DNA of 64,000 bases, taken from contig CAZKWE010000092.1 in assembly GCA_964556545.1 (NCBI GenBank), positions 1-64,000 on the forward strand, given 5' to 3'. The position numbers and the translations under genes were made by a program. This DNA comes from JALSKU01 sp964556545 (GTDB lineage: Bacteria; Campylobacterota; Campylobacteria; Campylobacterales; JALSKU01). A model generated the notes under the pieces. That model did no database searches. It saw only the letters and a list, made by a program, of their open reading frames with translations, and was not told the origin of the DNA. Below, piece by piece: positions 54,087 through 63,794 of the stretch. Numbering within the stretch: position 1 is the stretch's first letter; each line of letters begins with the position of its first letter.

Positions 54087-55010
54087 ATGAGACACTTTCT
54101 TACACTTGATGATTTTACAAAAGATGAGTTAAATGAGATAGTAGATATCGCGTTGAAGATAAAAAATGAGATAAAAAACGGTAACATAGTACACAGAATG
54201 AAAGATAAAAGTTTGGCAATGATTTTTGAAAAGTCAAGCACAAGAACAAGAGTCAGTTTTGAAGTAGGCATGACTCAGCTTGGAGGTCATGCATTGTTTC
54301 TAAGCTCCCGTGATACCCAACTTGGACGAGGAGAGCCTATAAAAGATACTGCCAGAGTTATAAGCCGTATGGTAGATATGGTTATGATAAGAACTTTCAA
54401 ACAAAGCGATATTGAGGAATTTGCCGCTTTTTCCAAAGTTCCTGTCATAAACGGTTTGACTGATGAATTTCATCCCGTTCAACTTATGGCGGACTGGATG
54501 ACTATGAAAGAGTATGCAAAAGATAAAAATCCAAAAGTAGCCTATATCGGAGATGGAAACAATATGGCTCACTCATGGCTTATGTTGGCATCTAAAATGG
54601 GATTTGAGATTAGGATTGCCACTCCGAAAGGATACGAAGTAAATGAAGCAATTTTAAACAAAGCATTAAAAAATTCTAAAATAAGCAAAGCAAAAATATC
54701 CATTGGAAACAATCCTGTCGAAGCTGTAATGGGAGTTGATGTTGTCACTACCGATACTTGGGCATCAATGGGACAAGAAGATGAAAAAAAACAAAGAGAG
54801 CTTGACTTTCAAGGATACAAAGTGGATACAAATTTAATGCAAAATGCAAAAAAAGATGCTATATTTTTACACTGTCTTCCGGCATACAGAGAACAGGAAG
54901 TCAGCGAAAGTGTCCTTGAAAGCAAACAAAGTGTTATTTTTGAAGAAGCGGAAAACAGACTGCATATCCAAAAGGGTATAATGGTTTGGCTTGATGCTCA
55001 CAGGAGTTAA
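54087..55010 (+). CDS. argF: Ornithine carbamoyltransferase
   Basis: 307 residues. Carbamoyl-phosphate loop SSTRTRVSFEVG (about 51-62), DEFHPVQLMAD (about 128-138), ornithine-binding DTWASMGQE and HCLPAYREQEVSE. Makes citrulline in arginine synthesis. AAAAGGA precedes the ATG. Confidence 0.97.
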   Translation: MRHFLTLDDFTKDELNEIVDIALKIKNEIKNGNIVHRMKDKSLAMIFEKSSTRTRVSFEVGMTQLGGHALFLSSRDTQLGRGEPIKDTARVISRMVDMVMIRTFKQSDIEEFAAFSKVPVINGLTDEFHPVQLMADWMTMKEYAKDKNPKVAYIGDGNNMAHSWLMLASKMGFEIRIATPKGYEVNEAILNKALKNSKISKAKISIGNNPVEAVMGVDVVTTDTWASMGQEDEKKQRELDFQGYKVDTNLMQNAKKDAIFLHCLPAYREQEVSESVLESKQSVIFEEAENRLHIQKGIMVWLDAHRS

Positions 55011-55014
55011 CAAT

Positions 55015-55515
55015 ATGGATGACAATAAAAAAGTACAAAATGCCATAGACAAGATAAAAATACTTTCAAAAAAAATCGGTATGGATAACAATCAGGAAAA
55101 AACTATACTGAACTTAGAAGATACCGATAATCCCGAGAGAAAACTTCTTACTCTTCAAAGCGGAACTTGGGAAAATGATGAGCCATGGTTCGTTATAGAT
55201 AAAAACGGAAAAATTCATACAATGCTTTCTTTGGATACACTTTTACAACTCATAAAATCTCTCAGAATAGCCCAGGAAGAAAATTTCAATTTAAAACTTG
55301 AAAAAAGTATTTGGCAAAATGTTCCTATAGATTTTCAGGATGTCTGGATAGTAGCAATGGATGAGATAAAAAAAGAGTTGGCAAAATCAAAAGATAAAAA
55401 GTCATTCGGAATTGATATAGACAAAATTGTAAAAGATATAAAAAAGAAATATCCAAATCTATTTTTAAATCTTGATAGATACTTGTCTCAAACAAATCAA
55501 GAGGATATAATATGA
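55015..55515 (+). CDS. UPF0763 (DUF2603) family protein
   Basis: 166 residues from the ATG at 55015, behind CAGGAG. An in-frame ATG at 54991 inside argF is less likely. LTLQSGTWENDEPWFVIDKNGKIHTMLSLD and FQDVWIVAMDEIKKELA are the recognisable parts. A family restricted to Campylobacterota and always near argF/hemN as I recall; function unknown. Overlaps hemN by 4 bases. Confidence 0.8.
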   Translation: MDDNKKVQNAIDKIKILSKKIGMDNNQEKTILNLEDTDNPERKLLTLQSGTWENDEPWFVIDKNGKIHTMLSLDTLLQLIKSLRIAQEENFNLKLEKSIWQNVPIDFQDVWIVAMDEIKKELAKSKDKKSFGIDIDKIVKDIKKKYPNLFLNLDRYLSQTNQEDII

Positions 55516-56900
55516 GTAAAAATAGCACTATTGAGATAAATTTTGATAAATTTTCCAAGTATTCAAAACCGGGTCCAAGATATACAAGTTATCCTACGGC
55601 ACCGGAATTCAATGAAAATTTTGATGAAAAAGCTTATATCGAAGAATTGCAAAGGCAGGATAAAAATAGACCTTTGTCTTTATATTTTCATCTTCCATTT
55701 TGCAGGTCTGCATGCTATTTTTGCGGATGCAATGTAGTTTATACTTCCAAAGAAGATAAAAAAACAAGATATATCTCATATCTTAAAAAAGAACTTGCAA
55801 TTCTAAGCAGATACCTTGATATGCACAGAAATGTCATACAGCTGCATTTTGGCGGAGGAACTCCTACATTTTTTGACGACAAACAGTTGGATGAAATTAT
55901 AACTCTTATAAAAAGCTATTTTAAAAACTTTACTCAGGATGCAGAGATAAGTTGCGAAATTGACCCGAGATATTTAACCCGGGATCAACTAAATGTACTT
56001 GTCAAAGGCGGTTTTAACCGTATAAGTTTCGGAGTGCAAGACTTTGACGCAAAAGTTCAAGAAGCCGTACACCGAATCCAACCATACGAAGTAACACAAA
56101 ATACAGTTAAAATGGCAAGAGAAATGAATATAACATCAATAAATATGGATTTGATATACGGTTTACCGTATCAAACTTTAGATACTTTTAAAACTACACT
56201 TGAAAAAGCTCTAACTCTAAACCCTGACAGATTTGCCATATTTAATTATGCTCATGTTCCATGGATGAAAAAAACTATGAGAAAAATTGATGAAACTACT
56301 CTTCCAAAACCCGGCACAAAACTTGAGATACTAAAATACACCATTGATTATCTAACTTCCAACGGCTATAAAATGATAGGCATGGATCACTTTGCAAAAC
56401 CAAGTGATGAACTTTTTAAAGCTATAGAAAAAGGTGAACTTCACAGAAATTTTCAAGGATACACCACAAAAGGCGGAGCTGATTTGATTGGTGTCGGATT
56501 GACCAGTATCGGGGAGGGGGTATCATATTATGTTCAAAATCAAAAAGATATGAAAGCATATGAAAAGGCGATAGACGAAGGGAAACTGCCTGTTTGCAGA
56601 GGTATCAAGTTAAATCAAGATGATATTATACGAAAGGCTGTTATCATGGAGCTTATGGCAAACTTTAAGCTTGATATAAAACGGGTGGAAAATGAGTTTC
56701 ATATAGATTTTAAAGAGTATTTCAGTGATGCTTTAAATGATTTGAAAGATTATGAAAACGAGGGACTTTTAAGCATAGATGACGAGTCTATAAAAGTAAG
56801 TCCTACCGGAGCAATGCTTATAAGAAACATATCTATGCCTTTTGATGCATACCTTAAAAAGATACCGGAAAACAAAAGAAGGTTTAGCAAAACAGTATGA
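55512..56900 (+). CDS. hemN: Oxygen-independent coproporphyrinogen III oxidase
   Basis: 462 residues, radical SAM enzyme. HLPFCRSACYFCGCN (about 60-74) carries the cluster cysteines CxxxCxxCxC, and HFGGGTPTFF, CEIDPRYLTRDQL and GLPYQTLDTF follow in family order, with a HemN C-terminal domain. Decarboxylates coproporphyrinogen to protoporphyrinogen without oxygen. Overlaps both neighbours (ATGA). Confidence 0.96.
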   Translation: MSKNSTIEINFDKFSKYSKPGPRYTSYPTAPEFNENFDEKAYIEELQRQDKNRPLSLYFHLPFCRSACYFCGCNVVYTSKEDKKTRYISYLKKELAILSRYLDMHRNVIQLHFGGGTPTFFDDKQLDEIITLIKSYFKNFTQDAEISCEIDPRYLTRDQLNVLVKGGFNRISFGVQDFDAKVQEAVHRIQPYEVTQNTVKMAREMNITSINMDLIYGLPYQTLDTFKTTLEKALTLNPDRFAIFNYAHVPWMKKTMRKIDETTLPKPGTKLEILKYTIDYLTSNGYKMIGMDHFAKPSDELFKAIEKGELHRNFQGYTTKGGADLIGVGLTSIGEGVSYYVQNQKDMKAYEKAIDEGKLPVCRGIKLNQDDIIRKAVIMELMANFKLDIKRVENEFHIDFKEYFSDALNDLKDYENEGLLSIDDESIKVSPTGAMLIRNISMPFDAYLKKIPENKRRFSKTV

Positions 56901-58168
56901 AAACTACAAAAGATATATTTAGCAAAGTCGGTGATGAATGTATAAAATGCGGAAAGTGCATTCCTGCTTGCACCATACACAATGTAAATGCAGATGAAGT
57001 AACATCTCCAAGAGGTTTTTTGGATCTTTTGAATGCTTATCAAAAAGGGGATTTAAAACTTGACAAAAATGCAAAAGATATATTTGAGAGTTGTTTTTTA
57101 TGTACAGCCTGCACAGAAATTTGCCCGAATGATTTACCGGTAGATATGGTAATTGAACAAGTAAGAGATGATATAAGACAAAAGTATGGTCTTGCATGGT
57201 ATAAAAAACTCTTTTTTTATCTGCTTAGACATAGAAAAATCATGGATCTTCTTGCAAAATTTGGTTATGTATTCCAGACCTGCGGATTTAAAATCCATAA
57301 AAAACAAAATGCTATGGAGCCAAGATTTTCACTCCCGATTATAAAAAAGGATAGATTTTTACCAAGTGCAAAAGCAAAAAGTTTTTTAAACTCTTACCCC
57401 GAAGTGATAAAAAACGGCGGAAAACAAAAAGTGGCAATTTTTATAGGATGCCTGGCAAACTATACTTATACCGATACGGGAAAAGCACTTTTGAAAATTC
57501 TTAAAACTTTGGAAATTGATGCATATCTTATCAAAAATCAACTTTGTTGCGGTGCTCCGGCATATTTTACCGGCGATTTTGATACGGTTGATTATCTTGC
57601 AAAGCACAATATAAAATACTTTGAAAGCTTTATAGATGAAGTTGATGCCATTATAGTTCCCGAAGCTACATGTTCAGCAATGCTAAAACAGGACTATTTA
57701 CATTTTTTTCACGATAAGCCCGAGTGGAAAACAAGAGTGGAAAAGCTAAATGAAAAAATTTATATGGCTACACAATGGTTAGAACAAAAAACCAATCTTA
57801 AAAATATTCTTGAAAAAAACGGTAAAAAAATGAGTGAAATCATAACTTACCACGATCCATGTCATGCAAAAAAAATGCAGGGAATTTTCAAAGAACCAAG
57901 AGAACTTATTAGCAAAAATTACACTATCAAAGAGATGGACGATCCGAACAAATGCTGCGGATTTGGCGGAGTTACCATGCAAAGTGAGAAATTTCATCTC
58001 GCAAAGGCCGCCGGACTTCCGAAAGCCGCTATGATAGATAATACCGGAGCCGATATAGTCAGTGCAGAATGCAGTGCCTGCAGAATGCAGATAACAAATT
58101 CTCTTCACTATAACAACTCCAAAATAATCTTTAAAAATCCTATTGAACTCATTGCAGAAGCATTGTAA
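56897..58168 (+). CDS. GlcF-like (Fe-S)-binding oxidoreductase with two CCG domains
   Basis: 423 residues. Two N-terminal [4Fe-4S] motifs CIKCGKCIPACT (about 14-25) and CFLCTACTEICP (about 62-73), then two CCG domains with CCGAPAYFTGD and CCGFGGVTMQ plus HDPCHAKK. Similar to GlcF and to heterodisulfide reductase-like subunits. It may serve the GlcD protein at 31043 or another dehydrogenase. Overlaps hemN by 4 bases; C. jejuni has a comparable gene in the same place, as I recall. Confidence 0.85.
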   Translation: MKTTKDIFSKVGDECIKCGKCIPACTIHNVNADEVTSPRGFLDLLNAYQKGDLKLDKNAKDIFESCFLCTACTEICPNDLPVDMVIEQVRDDIRQKYGLAWYKKLFFYLLRHRKIMDLLAKFGYVFQTCGFKIHKKQNAMEPRFSLPIIKKDRFLPSAKAKSFLNSYPEVIKNGGKQKVAIFIGCLANYTYTDTGKALLKILKTLEIDAYLIKNQLCCGAPAYFTGDFDTVDYLAKHNIKYFESFIDEVDAIIVPEATCSAMLKQDYLHFFHDKPEWKTRVEKLNEKIYMATQWLEQKTNLKNILEKNGKKMSEIITYHDPCHAKKMQGIFKEPRELISKNYTIKEMDDPNKCCGFGGVTMQSEKFHLAKAAGLPKAAMIDNTGADIVSAECSACRMQITNSLHYNNSKIIFKNPIELIAEAL

Positions 58169-58177
58169 AGGAAAACT

Positions 58178-59002
58178 ATGTCCTGCTGGAATCATATATA
58201 CCAAAATTTTTCACCTATTGCTTTTAAGATAGGTGATATTAGCGTACATTGGTACGGTATAATGTATGTTTTTGCTCTATTATCAGCATTATATATAGCT
58301 AAATGGGTAGTAAAACACGATAAACTTCCTATAAAACAAGAAGAGTTGGACAATTATTTTATATGGGTTGAGATAGGAGTCATACTTGGAGCAAGATTGG
58401 GATATATACTTTTTTACGACCCTCATACGACATACTATCTTACTCATCCATGGCAGATACTAAATCCCTTTATGGATGGTAGATTTGTGGGAATCAGCGG
58501 TATGAGTTACCATGGTGCGGTCATTGGTTTTTTGCTCGGAAGTTATCTTTATGTAAAAAAATACAAAACGGACTTTTGGCTTTTGATGGATATTGTTGCA
58601 ATTGCTATCCCTTTTGGATATATTTTTGGAAGAATTGGCAACTTTTTAAATCAAAGACTTATAGGAAGAGTAACTGATGAGCCTTGGGGAATATATGTAA
58701 ATGGTATTTTAAGACACCCTTCACAACTTTATGAAGCATTTTTAGAAGGTTTTTTGATATTTATACTTCTATTTATATACAGAAAACATAAGAAATTTAA
58801 CGGAGAACTCATTATATTATACGGTATATTGTATGGTATAGCCAGATTTACTGCTGAATTTTACAGACAACCAGATATACAACTCGGTTTTATATGCTGT
58901 GGCTGGATGACTATGGGGCAACTTCTTTCAATCGTTATGATCGTTTTTTCAATAATATTTTACTACTATAAAAAACAAAAATGTTTAAACAATGTTGAAT
59001 AA
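58178..59002 (+). CDS. lgt: Prolipoprotein diacylglyceryl transferase
   Basis: 274 residues, about seven membrane segments. VHWYGIMYVFAL (about 23-34), YHGAVIGFLLGSY (about 109-121), the signature GRIGNFLNQRLIGRVTDEPWG (about 149-169) and HPSQLYEAFLEG. Adds the diacylglyceryl group to lipobox cysteines, including those of the Nos lipoproteins here. AAAGGA before the ATG. Confidence 0.95.
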   Translation: MSCWNHIYQNFSPIAFKIGDISVHWYGIMYVFALLSALYIAKWVVKHDKLPIKQEELDNYFIWVEIGVILGARLGYILFYDPHTTYYLTHPWQILNPFMDGRFVGISGMSYHGAVIGFLLGSYLYVKKYKTDFWLLMDIVAIAIPFGYIFGRIGNFLNQRLIGRVTDEPWGIYVNGILRHPSQLYEAFLEGFLIFILLFIYRKHKKFNGELIILYGILYGIARFTAEFYRQPDIQLGFICCGWMTMGQLLSIVMIVFSIIFYYYKKQKCLNNVE

Positions 59003-59083
59003 ACATAATAACTAATCACCTGACCCCATAAATATTAATTTTGCAAAAAAAAGCCTTGAACTTAAAATAAAATTTATATTTTA

Positions 59084-59170
59084 AAGAGTAAAATACTCTT
59101 AAGTTATACCGCAAACTCCCTATACTGCAAGAATGTATAGGTTATGTAAGGTAAAATCAATATAAAGGAT
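59084..59170 (+). promoter_or_regulatory. frd leader with two palindromes
   Basis: AAGAGTA-AAA-TACTCTT (59084-59100) and CCTATAC-N9-GTATAGG (59119-59141) are dyads upstream of frdC; either could be an operator, or the first the end of the lgt transcript. A likely -10 is TAAAAT at 59152-59157 and the ribosome binding site AAAGGA ends at 59169. No FNR-type box is seen, unlike the nos genes. Confidence 0.4.
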
Positions 59171-59175
59171 TTGCT

Positions 59176-59967
59176 TTGGAAAAGGCTGATATCATAGAAA
59201 GCTTAACAGGTGTAAACCGGGAGAGAAAAAAGAGTCGAATTCCTGCGAAACTTGATTTTTATCAAAGTGCAACAGGATTATTTTTAGGACTTTTTATGTG
59301 GGCTCATATGATCTTTGTATCGTCTATACTTTTAGGCAACAATGCTATGTATGACATTACAAAAATGTTTGAAGGACAATTTATATTTGGTGAGGGAAAA
59401 CCTGTTATTGTAAGTATTTCGGTATTTATCGTGTTTGTAATTTTTATCGCACATGCAGGACTTGCAATGAGAAAATTTCCCATAAATTACAGGCAGTATA
59501 AAACTTTTAAAACAAGTATGAATCTGATGAATCATGATGATACGAAAATGTGGTTTATTCAAGCTTATACAGGATTTGCCATGTTCTTTTTGGGTTCTGT
59601 GCATTTATATACAATTATGACAAAAGCTGACAAAATAGGACCTTATGCATCAAGTGACAGAGTTGTAAGCGATTGGTTTTGGCCACTTTACATACTTCTT
59701 CTTTTGGCTGTTGAATTTCATGGTGCCATCGGGCTTTACAGACTATGTGTAAAATGGGGATGGTTTGATGGCGACAATCCAAAACAGACAAGAGCCAATC
59801 TAAAAAAAGCAAAAAAAATCGTAACGGTTATATTTTTAACCTTAGGAGTACTATCTTTGGCAGCATATATTAAGATAGGTATAGCACACAAACATCAGTA
59901 CGGACAAAGATATGTTCCAACATCATCTATATCTATACAATACAACAAAAACAGAAAGGTAGCATAA
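59176..59967 (+). CDS. frdC: Fumarate reductase dihaem cytochrome b subunit
   Basis: 263 residues, five membrane segments. Near-identical in layout to Wolinella FrdC: GVNRERKKSRIPAKLDFYQSA at the start, haem-ligand histidines in MWAHMIFV (about 42), IAHAGLAMRKFPINYRQY (about 95), GSVHLY and LLAVEFHGAIGLYR, the last with the glutamate used for transmembrane proton transfer. It oxidises menaquinol. Start is TTG with AAAGGA six bases upstream. Confidence 0.95.
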   Translation: MEKADIIESLTGVNRERKKSRIPAKLDFYQSATGLFLGLFMWAHMIFVSSILLGNNAMYDITKMFEGQFIFGEGKPVIVSISVFIVFVIFIAHAGLAMRKFPINYRQYKTFKTSMNLMNHDDTKMWFIQAYTGFAMFFLGSVHLYTIMTKADKIGPYASSDRVVSDWFWPLYILLLLAVEFHGAIGLYRLCVKWGWFDGDNPKQTRANLKKAKKIVTVIFLTLGVLSLAAYIKIGIAHKHQYGQRYVPTSSISIQYNKNRKVA

Positions 59968-61967
59968 TGAAAGTTATTTATCATGATGCTTTAATCATAG
60001 GTGGCGGATTGGCCGGTCTTAGAGCCGCTGTTGTTGCTCAAAAAAGAGGACTAAATGCGGTAGTCTTATCACTTGTGCCGGTTAAAAGATCGCACTCCGC
60101 AGCAGCTCAGGGCGGTATGCAGGCAAGTTTGGCAAACTCAAAAATGGGTCAAGGAGATAATGAAGATGTTCACTTTGCCGATACCGTAAAAGGAAGCGAT
60201 TGGGGATGCGATCAGGAAGTTGCAAGAATGTTTGTTACTACAGCTCCCAAAGCCATAAGAGAGCTGGCATCTTGGGGAGTCCCGTGGACAAGAATCAAAA
60301 AAGGCCCCAGAAATGTTGTCATAAATGCCCAAAGAACCACTATAGTTGAAGATGAAAATGCTCACGGACTCATACAGTCTCGTGACTTTGGCGGTACAAA
60401 AAAGTGGAGAACATGTTTCACTTCAGATGCAACAGGTCATACCATGCTTTACGGTGTTGCAAATGAAGCTATAAAAGACGGTGTAAACATAGAAGATAGA
60501 AAAGAAGCAATTTCAATTATCAACAAAGATGGCAAATGCTATGGTGCAGTTGTCAGAGACCTTGTTACCGGCGAACTTTCTGCTTATGTAGCAAGAGCGA
60601 CTCTTATAGCAACAGGCGGATACGGAAGAATTTATCAAAATACTACAAATGCCGTTATATGCGAAGGCATAGGTCAAGCTATAACACTTGAAGCAGGCGG
60701 TTATCTTGGCAATATGGAGGCAATACAGTTTCACCCGACTCCGATTGTTCCTTCGGGTATCCTTTTGACAGAAGGCTGCAGAGGCGACGGAGGAATTTTA
60801 AGAGATGTTGACGGACATAGATTTATGCCTGATTACGAACCGGAGAAAAAAGAGCTTGCAAGCCGGGATGTTGTAAGTCGAAGAATGATGGAGCATATAA
60901 GAAAAGGCAAAGGCGTACCTTCACCTTACGGTCCTCATTTATGGCTTGACATATCTATCTTAGGCAGAGAACATATAGAGAAAAACTTAAGAGATGTTCA
61001 GGATATAGCAAAAACATTCAATGGTATTGACCCTGCAGATGAAGGTAAAAAAGGATGGTTACCGGTTCGTCCTATGCAGCACTACTCCATGGGTGGCATA
61101 AGAGTCAAGCCTACCGGTGCCGCTTACAATATGGAAGGTCTTTTTGCCTGTGGTGAAGCAGCATGCTGGGATCTTCACGGCTTTAACAGACTTGGAGGAA
61201 ACTCAGTCTCTGAAACTGTAGTATCAGGTATGATAGTGGGAAATTATATGGCCGATCACTGTGAAAAGGTAGATATTGATTTTGATACGGATTTTATCAA
61301 GAAAGAGATCAAAAAACAGCAAGACTATTTAGATGGCATTATTCACAATAATGGCGGAGAAAATCTTTATGACATAAGAAGAAAAATGAGAGAAATAATG
61401 GATGAAAAAGTCGGTATCTTTAGAACCGGAAATGAGCTTGAAGAAGCCGTAGAAGAGTTAAGAGAATTATATATAAAAAGTAAAAATATTTCTATTAAAA
61501 ATAAAAATACCGATTTCAATCCTGAACTTGTAAATGCCTACAGACTTCCGAAAATGCTTAAAATTGCATTATGCGTTGCCAAAGGAGCGAGAGACAGAAC
61601 TGAAAGCAGAGGTGCACACTACAGAGAGGATTTCTTAAAAAGAGATGACGCCAACTGGCTAAAAAGAACTCTTGCTTCATGGGGAATGGAAGATGACAAT
61701 GAACCTATACTAACCTATGAGCCATTGGATATTATGAAGATGGAAATGCCTCCTGCTTTTAGAGGCTATGGCAGAAAAGGTATGATTATAGAAAATCCTT
61801 TGAGTGCCAAAAGGCAAGAAGAAGTTGATGCCATAAGAAAAAAATTAGAATCAGAGGGGAAAGACAGATGGGAAATTCAGGATGCTTTGATGCATTTTGA
61901 ATTACAGCCTGAATATAAAAGAAAAAATGAAAGATTAAATGAGCCTTTAGGAGATGACAATGAGTAA
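59967..61967 (+). CDS. frdA: Fumarate reductase flavoprotein subunit
   Basis: 666 residues. FAD fold IGGGLAGLRAA (about 11-21) and covalent-FAD His43 in RSHSAAAQGG, then FHPTPIVPSGIL and the catalytic arginine region CRGDGGILRD, HYSMGGIRVK and GVNSL-type NRLGGNSVSETVVSG. Reduces fumarate to succinate, or the reverse, on the cytoplasmic side. Its start overlaps the frdC stop (TAATG). Confidence 0.97.
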   Translation: MKVIYHDALIIGGGLAGLRAAVVAQKRGLNAVVLSLVPVKRSHSAAAQGGMQASLANSKMGQGDNEDVHFADTVKGSDWGCDQEVARMFVTTAPKAIRELASWGVPWTRIKKGPRNVVINAQRTTIVEDENAHGLIQSRDFGGTKKWRTCFTSDATGHTMLYGVANEAIKDGVNIEDRKEAISIINKDGKCYGAVVRDLVTGELSAYVARATLIATGGYGRIYQNTTNAVICEGIGQAITLEAGGYLGNMEAIQFHPTPIVPSGILLTEGCRGDGGILRDVDGHRFMPDYEPEKKELASRDVVSRRMMEHIRKGKGVPSPYGPHLWLDISILGREHIEKNLRDVQDIAKTFNGIDPADEGKKGWLPVRPMQHYSMGGIRVKPTGAAYNMEGLFACGEAACWDLHGFNRLGGNSVSETVVSGMIVGNYMADHCEKVDIDFDTDFIKKEIKKQQDYLDGIIHNNGGENLYDIRRKMREIMDEKVGIFRTGNELEEAVEELRELYIKSKNISIKNKNTDFNPELVNAYRLPKMLKIALCVAKGARDRTESRGAHYREDFLKRDDANWLKRTLASWGMEDDNEPILTYEPLDIMKMEMPPAFRGYGRKGMIIENPLSAKRQEEVDAIRKKLESEGKDRWEIQDALMHFELQPEYKRKNERLNEPLGDDNE

Positions 61968-62688
61968 TGAAGGAAGAGAATTAACTATAACCGCATTAAA
62001 GTATGATCCCCAGGTAAAGGCTTCAAAGCCTCATTTTGTTGAATATAAAATAAAAGAGACCCCGGGCATGACCCTTTTTGTGGCACTAAATTATATAAGA
62101 GAGCATCTTGATTCTGATCTGTCTTTTGATTTTGTTTGTCGTGCCGGAATTTGCGGAAGCTGCGGTATGATGATAAATGGCAAGCCAAGACTTGCCTGTA
62201 AAACTTTAACAAGTGATTTTAAAGACGGAAAAATCCAACTCTTGCCAATGCCGGCTTTCAAACTTTTAAAAGACTTATCGGTCAATACCGGAGAATGGAT
62301 GCACGGAATGTGCGAAAGAGTTGAAAGCTGGATACATTCTACCAAAAAAGTTGATATTGCCAGACTTGAAGAAAGAGTAGAGCCCCAATCGGCTCAGGAA
62401 ACTTTTGAACTTGACAGGTGTATTGAATGCGGTATATGTGTTGCGGCCTGCGGAACAAAAGTTATGAGACCTGATTTTATCGGTGCCGTAGGTCTTAACA
62501 GGGTTGCCAGATTTGAAGTGGATGTACATGATGAAAGAACTGCTGAAGATTTTTATGAACTCGTCGGAGATGATAACGGGATTTTCGGATGTATGACACT
62601 TTTGGGATGTGAGGACAACTGCCCTAAAAATTTACCTCTTCAGACTAAAATTGCCTATATGAGAAGAAAATTGGTTGAACTTAGATAA
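61960..62688 (+). CDS. frdB: Fumarate reductase iron-sulfur subunit
   Basis: 242 residues from the ATG at 61960, six bases after AGGAG; an ATG two codons upstream is too close to that site. [2Fe-2S] site CRAGICGSCGMMINGKPRLAC (about 56-76), [4Fe-4S] CIECGICVAACG and [3Fe-4S] CMTLLGCEDNCPKNLP. Links FrdC haems to FrdA flavin. Overlaps frdA by 8 bases. Confidence 0.97.
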   Translation: MSNEGRELTITALKYDPQVKASKPHFVEYKIKETPGMTLFVALNYIREHLDSDLSFDFVCRAGICGSCGMMINGKPRLACKTLTSDFKDGKIQLLPMPAFKLLKDLSVNTGEWMHGMCERVESWIHSTKKVDIARLEERVEPQSAQETFELDRCIECGICVAACGTKVMRPDFIGAVGLNRVARFEVDVHDERTAEDFYELVGDDNGIFGCMTLLGCEDNCPKNLPLQTKIAYMRRKLVELR

Positions 62689-62713
62689 TTACCGCACCAT
62701 TTGGTGCGGTAAT
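62688..62713. terminator. Terminator hairpin after frdCAB
   Basis: A perfect 12-bp stem (ATTACCGCACCA with TGGTGCGGTAAT) and 2-base loop including the frdB stop codon region, between convergent genes. A T run follows at 62724-62729 on the plus strand. Confidence 0.75.
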
Positions 62714-62751
62714 CAAAAGGTCATTTTTTACAAAGCGGTTTAAGAATATCT

Positions 62752-63783
62752 CTAATCCTCTATCTTTTTATAAACACTAAGTATCGATATAAAAAGCGTA
62801 GTTATGGCAGGTCCTAAAACCATACCCCAAAAACCAAATGTTGAAAGACCTGCAAGAATGGATAAAAATACCAAAAGTTCATTTATGGTAGTTTTTGTTT
62901 TAAAAAATCTCTCATTGATATATTTGATAATCATAGGCTTCAAAAATGTATCTGCAATGATAGAAATAACTACAATAGAATATACGGCAAAAAACAAAGC
63001 TTCTTTCGTATGCCCCAAAGACAACTCATATAAAGATATAGGAAGCCACATTACAGCTCCGCCTATAACCGGAATCAACGAAGAAAACCCATATAATATC
63101 CCGAGCAACAATCCGTTATATCCATATATTTTTCCGATAATACCAAACAAAAACCCCTCAAGTATCGCCGTTGTCAATATAGAATAAAAAACAACATTCA
63201 TAACATCAGTTATTTGAGAAAATATTTCGTCAACCTCATTTTTTTGCATCGGCAAAACTGTTTTAAAATATCTTACTAATTCATTTGCATAAAGATTAAC
63301 AAAGAAGAAAAAGACAACTATCAAAAACATATCTTTTAAAAATCCGGCACTCATCTTTCCAAATATTGTTGCATAAGGAAGTATAAAACCGCTTATATTT
63401 TCAACATTTATTTTGGAAACAAAATCATCAAAATATTTTTGAAAATAACTCAAAGCATCCGGAAGCTTATAGTGCAGATTGGTCAAATATGTTGAAATTT
63501 TCTCTATATAGCTGATATCAAAATGATTGATATCCTGCACAAGGGTATTTACCGAGTAAATAATAGGTACAAAAAACAGTATGGACATTATAATTGTTGA
63601 AGCCAATGTACCTACAATTTTACTTTTTGTAACTTCTGTAAATTTTTTGGTAACACTGAAAGTTGCGATACTGAGCAAAACCGCGATGATGATAGTCATC
63701 AAAAACGGTTTATACAGATATATAACCAATACTGCCATAAGCAGTGTCATAAGTGTTAAAAAATTTTTATCTTTTTGATGCAA
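62752..63783 (-). CDS. AI-2E family (PerM/YdiK) transporter
   Basis: 343 residues, seven to eight membrane segments. YGYNGLLLGILYGFSSLIPVIGGAVMWLP (about 217-245) is the family core and GFWGMVLGPAITTLF near the end is typical. Members export AI-2 or act as Na+/H+ antiporters; the role here is unknown. Start is a TTG behind AAAGGATG. Lies 11 bases after ruvB and is probably co-transcribed with it. Confidence 0.85.
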   Translation of the reverse strand: MHQKDKNFLTLMTLLMAVLVIYLYKPFLMTIIIAVLLSIATFSVTKKFTEVTKSKIVGTLASTIIMSILFFVPIIYSVNTLVQDINHFDISYIEKISTYLTNLHYKLPDALSYFQKYFDDFVSKINVENISGFILPYATIFGKMSAGFLKDMFLIVVFFFFVNLYANELVRYFKTVLPMQKNEVDEIFSQITDVMNVVFYSILTTAILEGFLFGIIGKIYGYNGLLLGILYGFSSLIPVIGGAVMWLPISLYELSLGHTKEALFFAVYSIVVISIIADTFLKPMIIKYINERFFKTKTTINELLVFLSILAGLSTFGFWGMVLGPAITTLFISILSVYKKIED

Positions 63784-63794
63784 CTATCATCCTT

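Noticed and set aside
59016..59034. AATCACCTGACCCCATAAA as another copy of the TAAGTACC repeat end
   Set aside because: Too many mismatches to the motif seen at 16.3, 27.9 and 51.5 kb.
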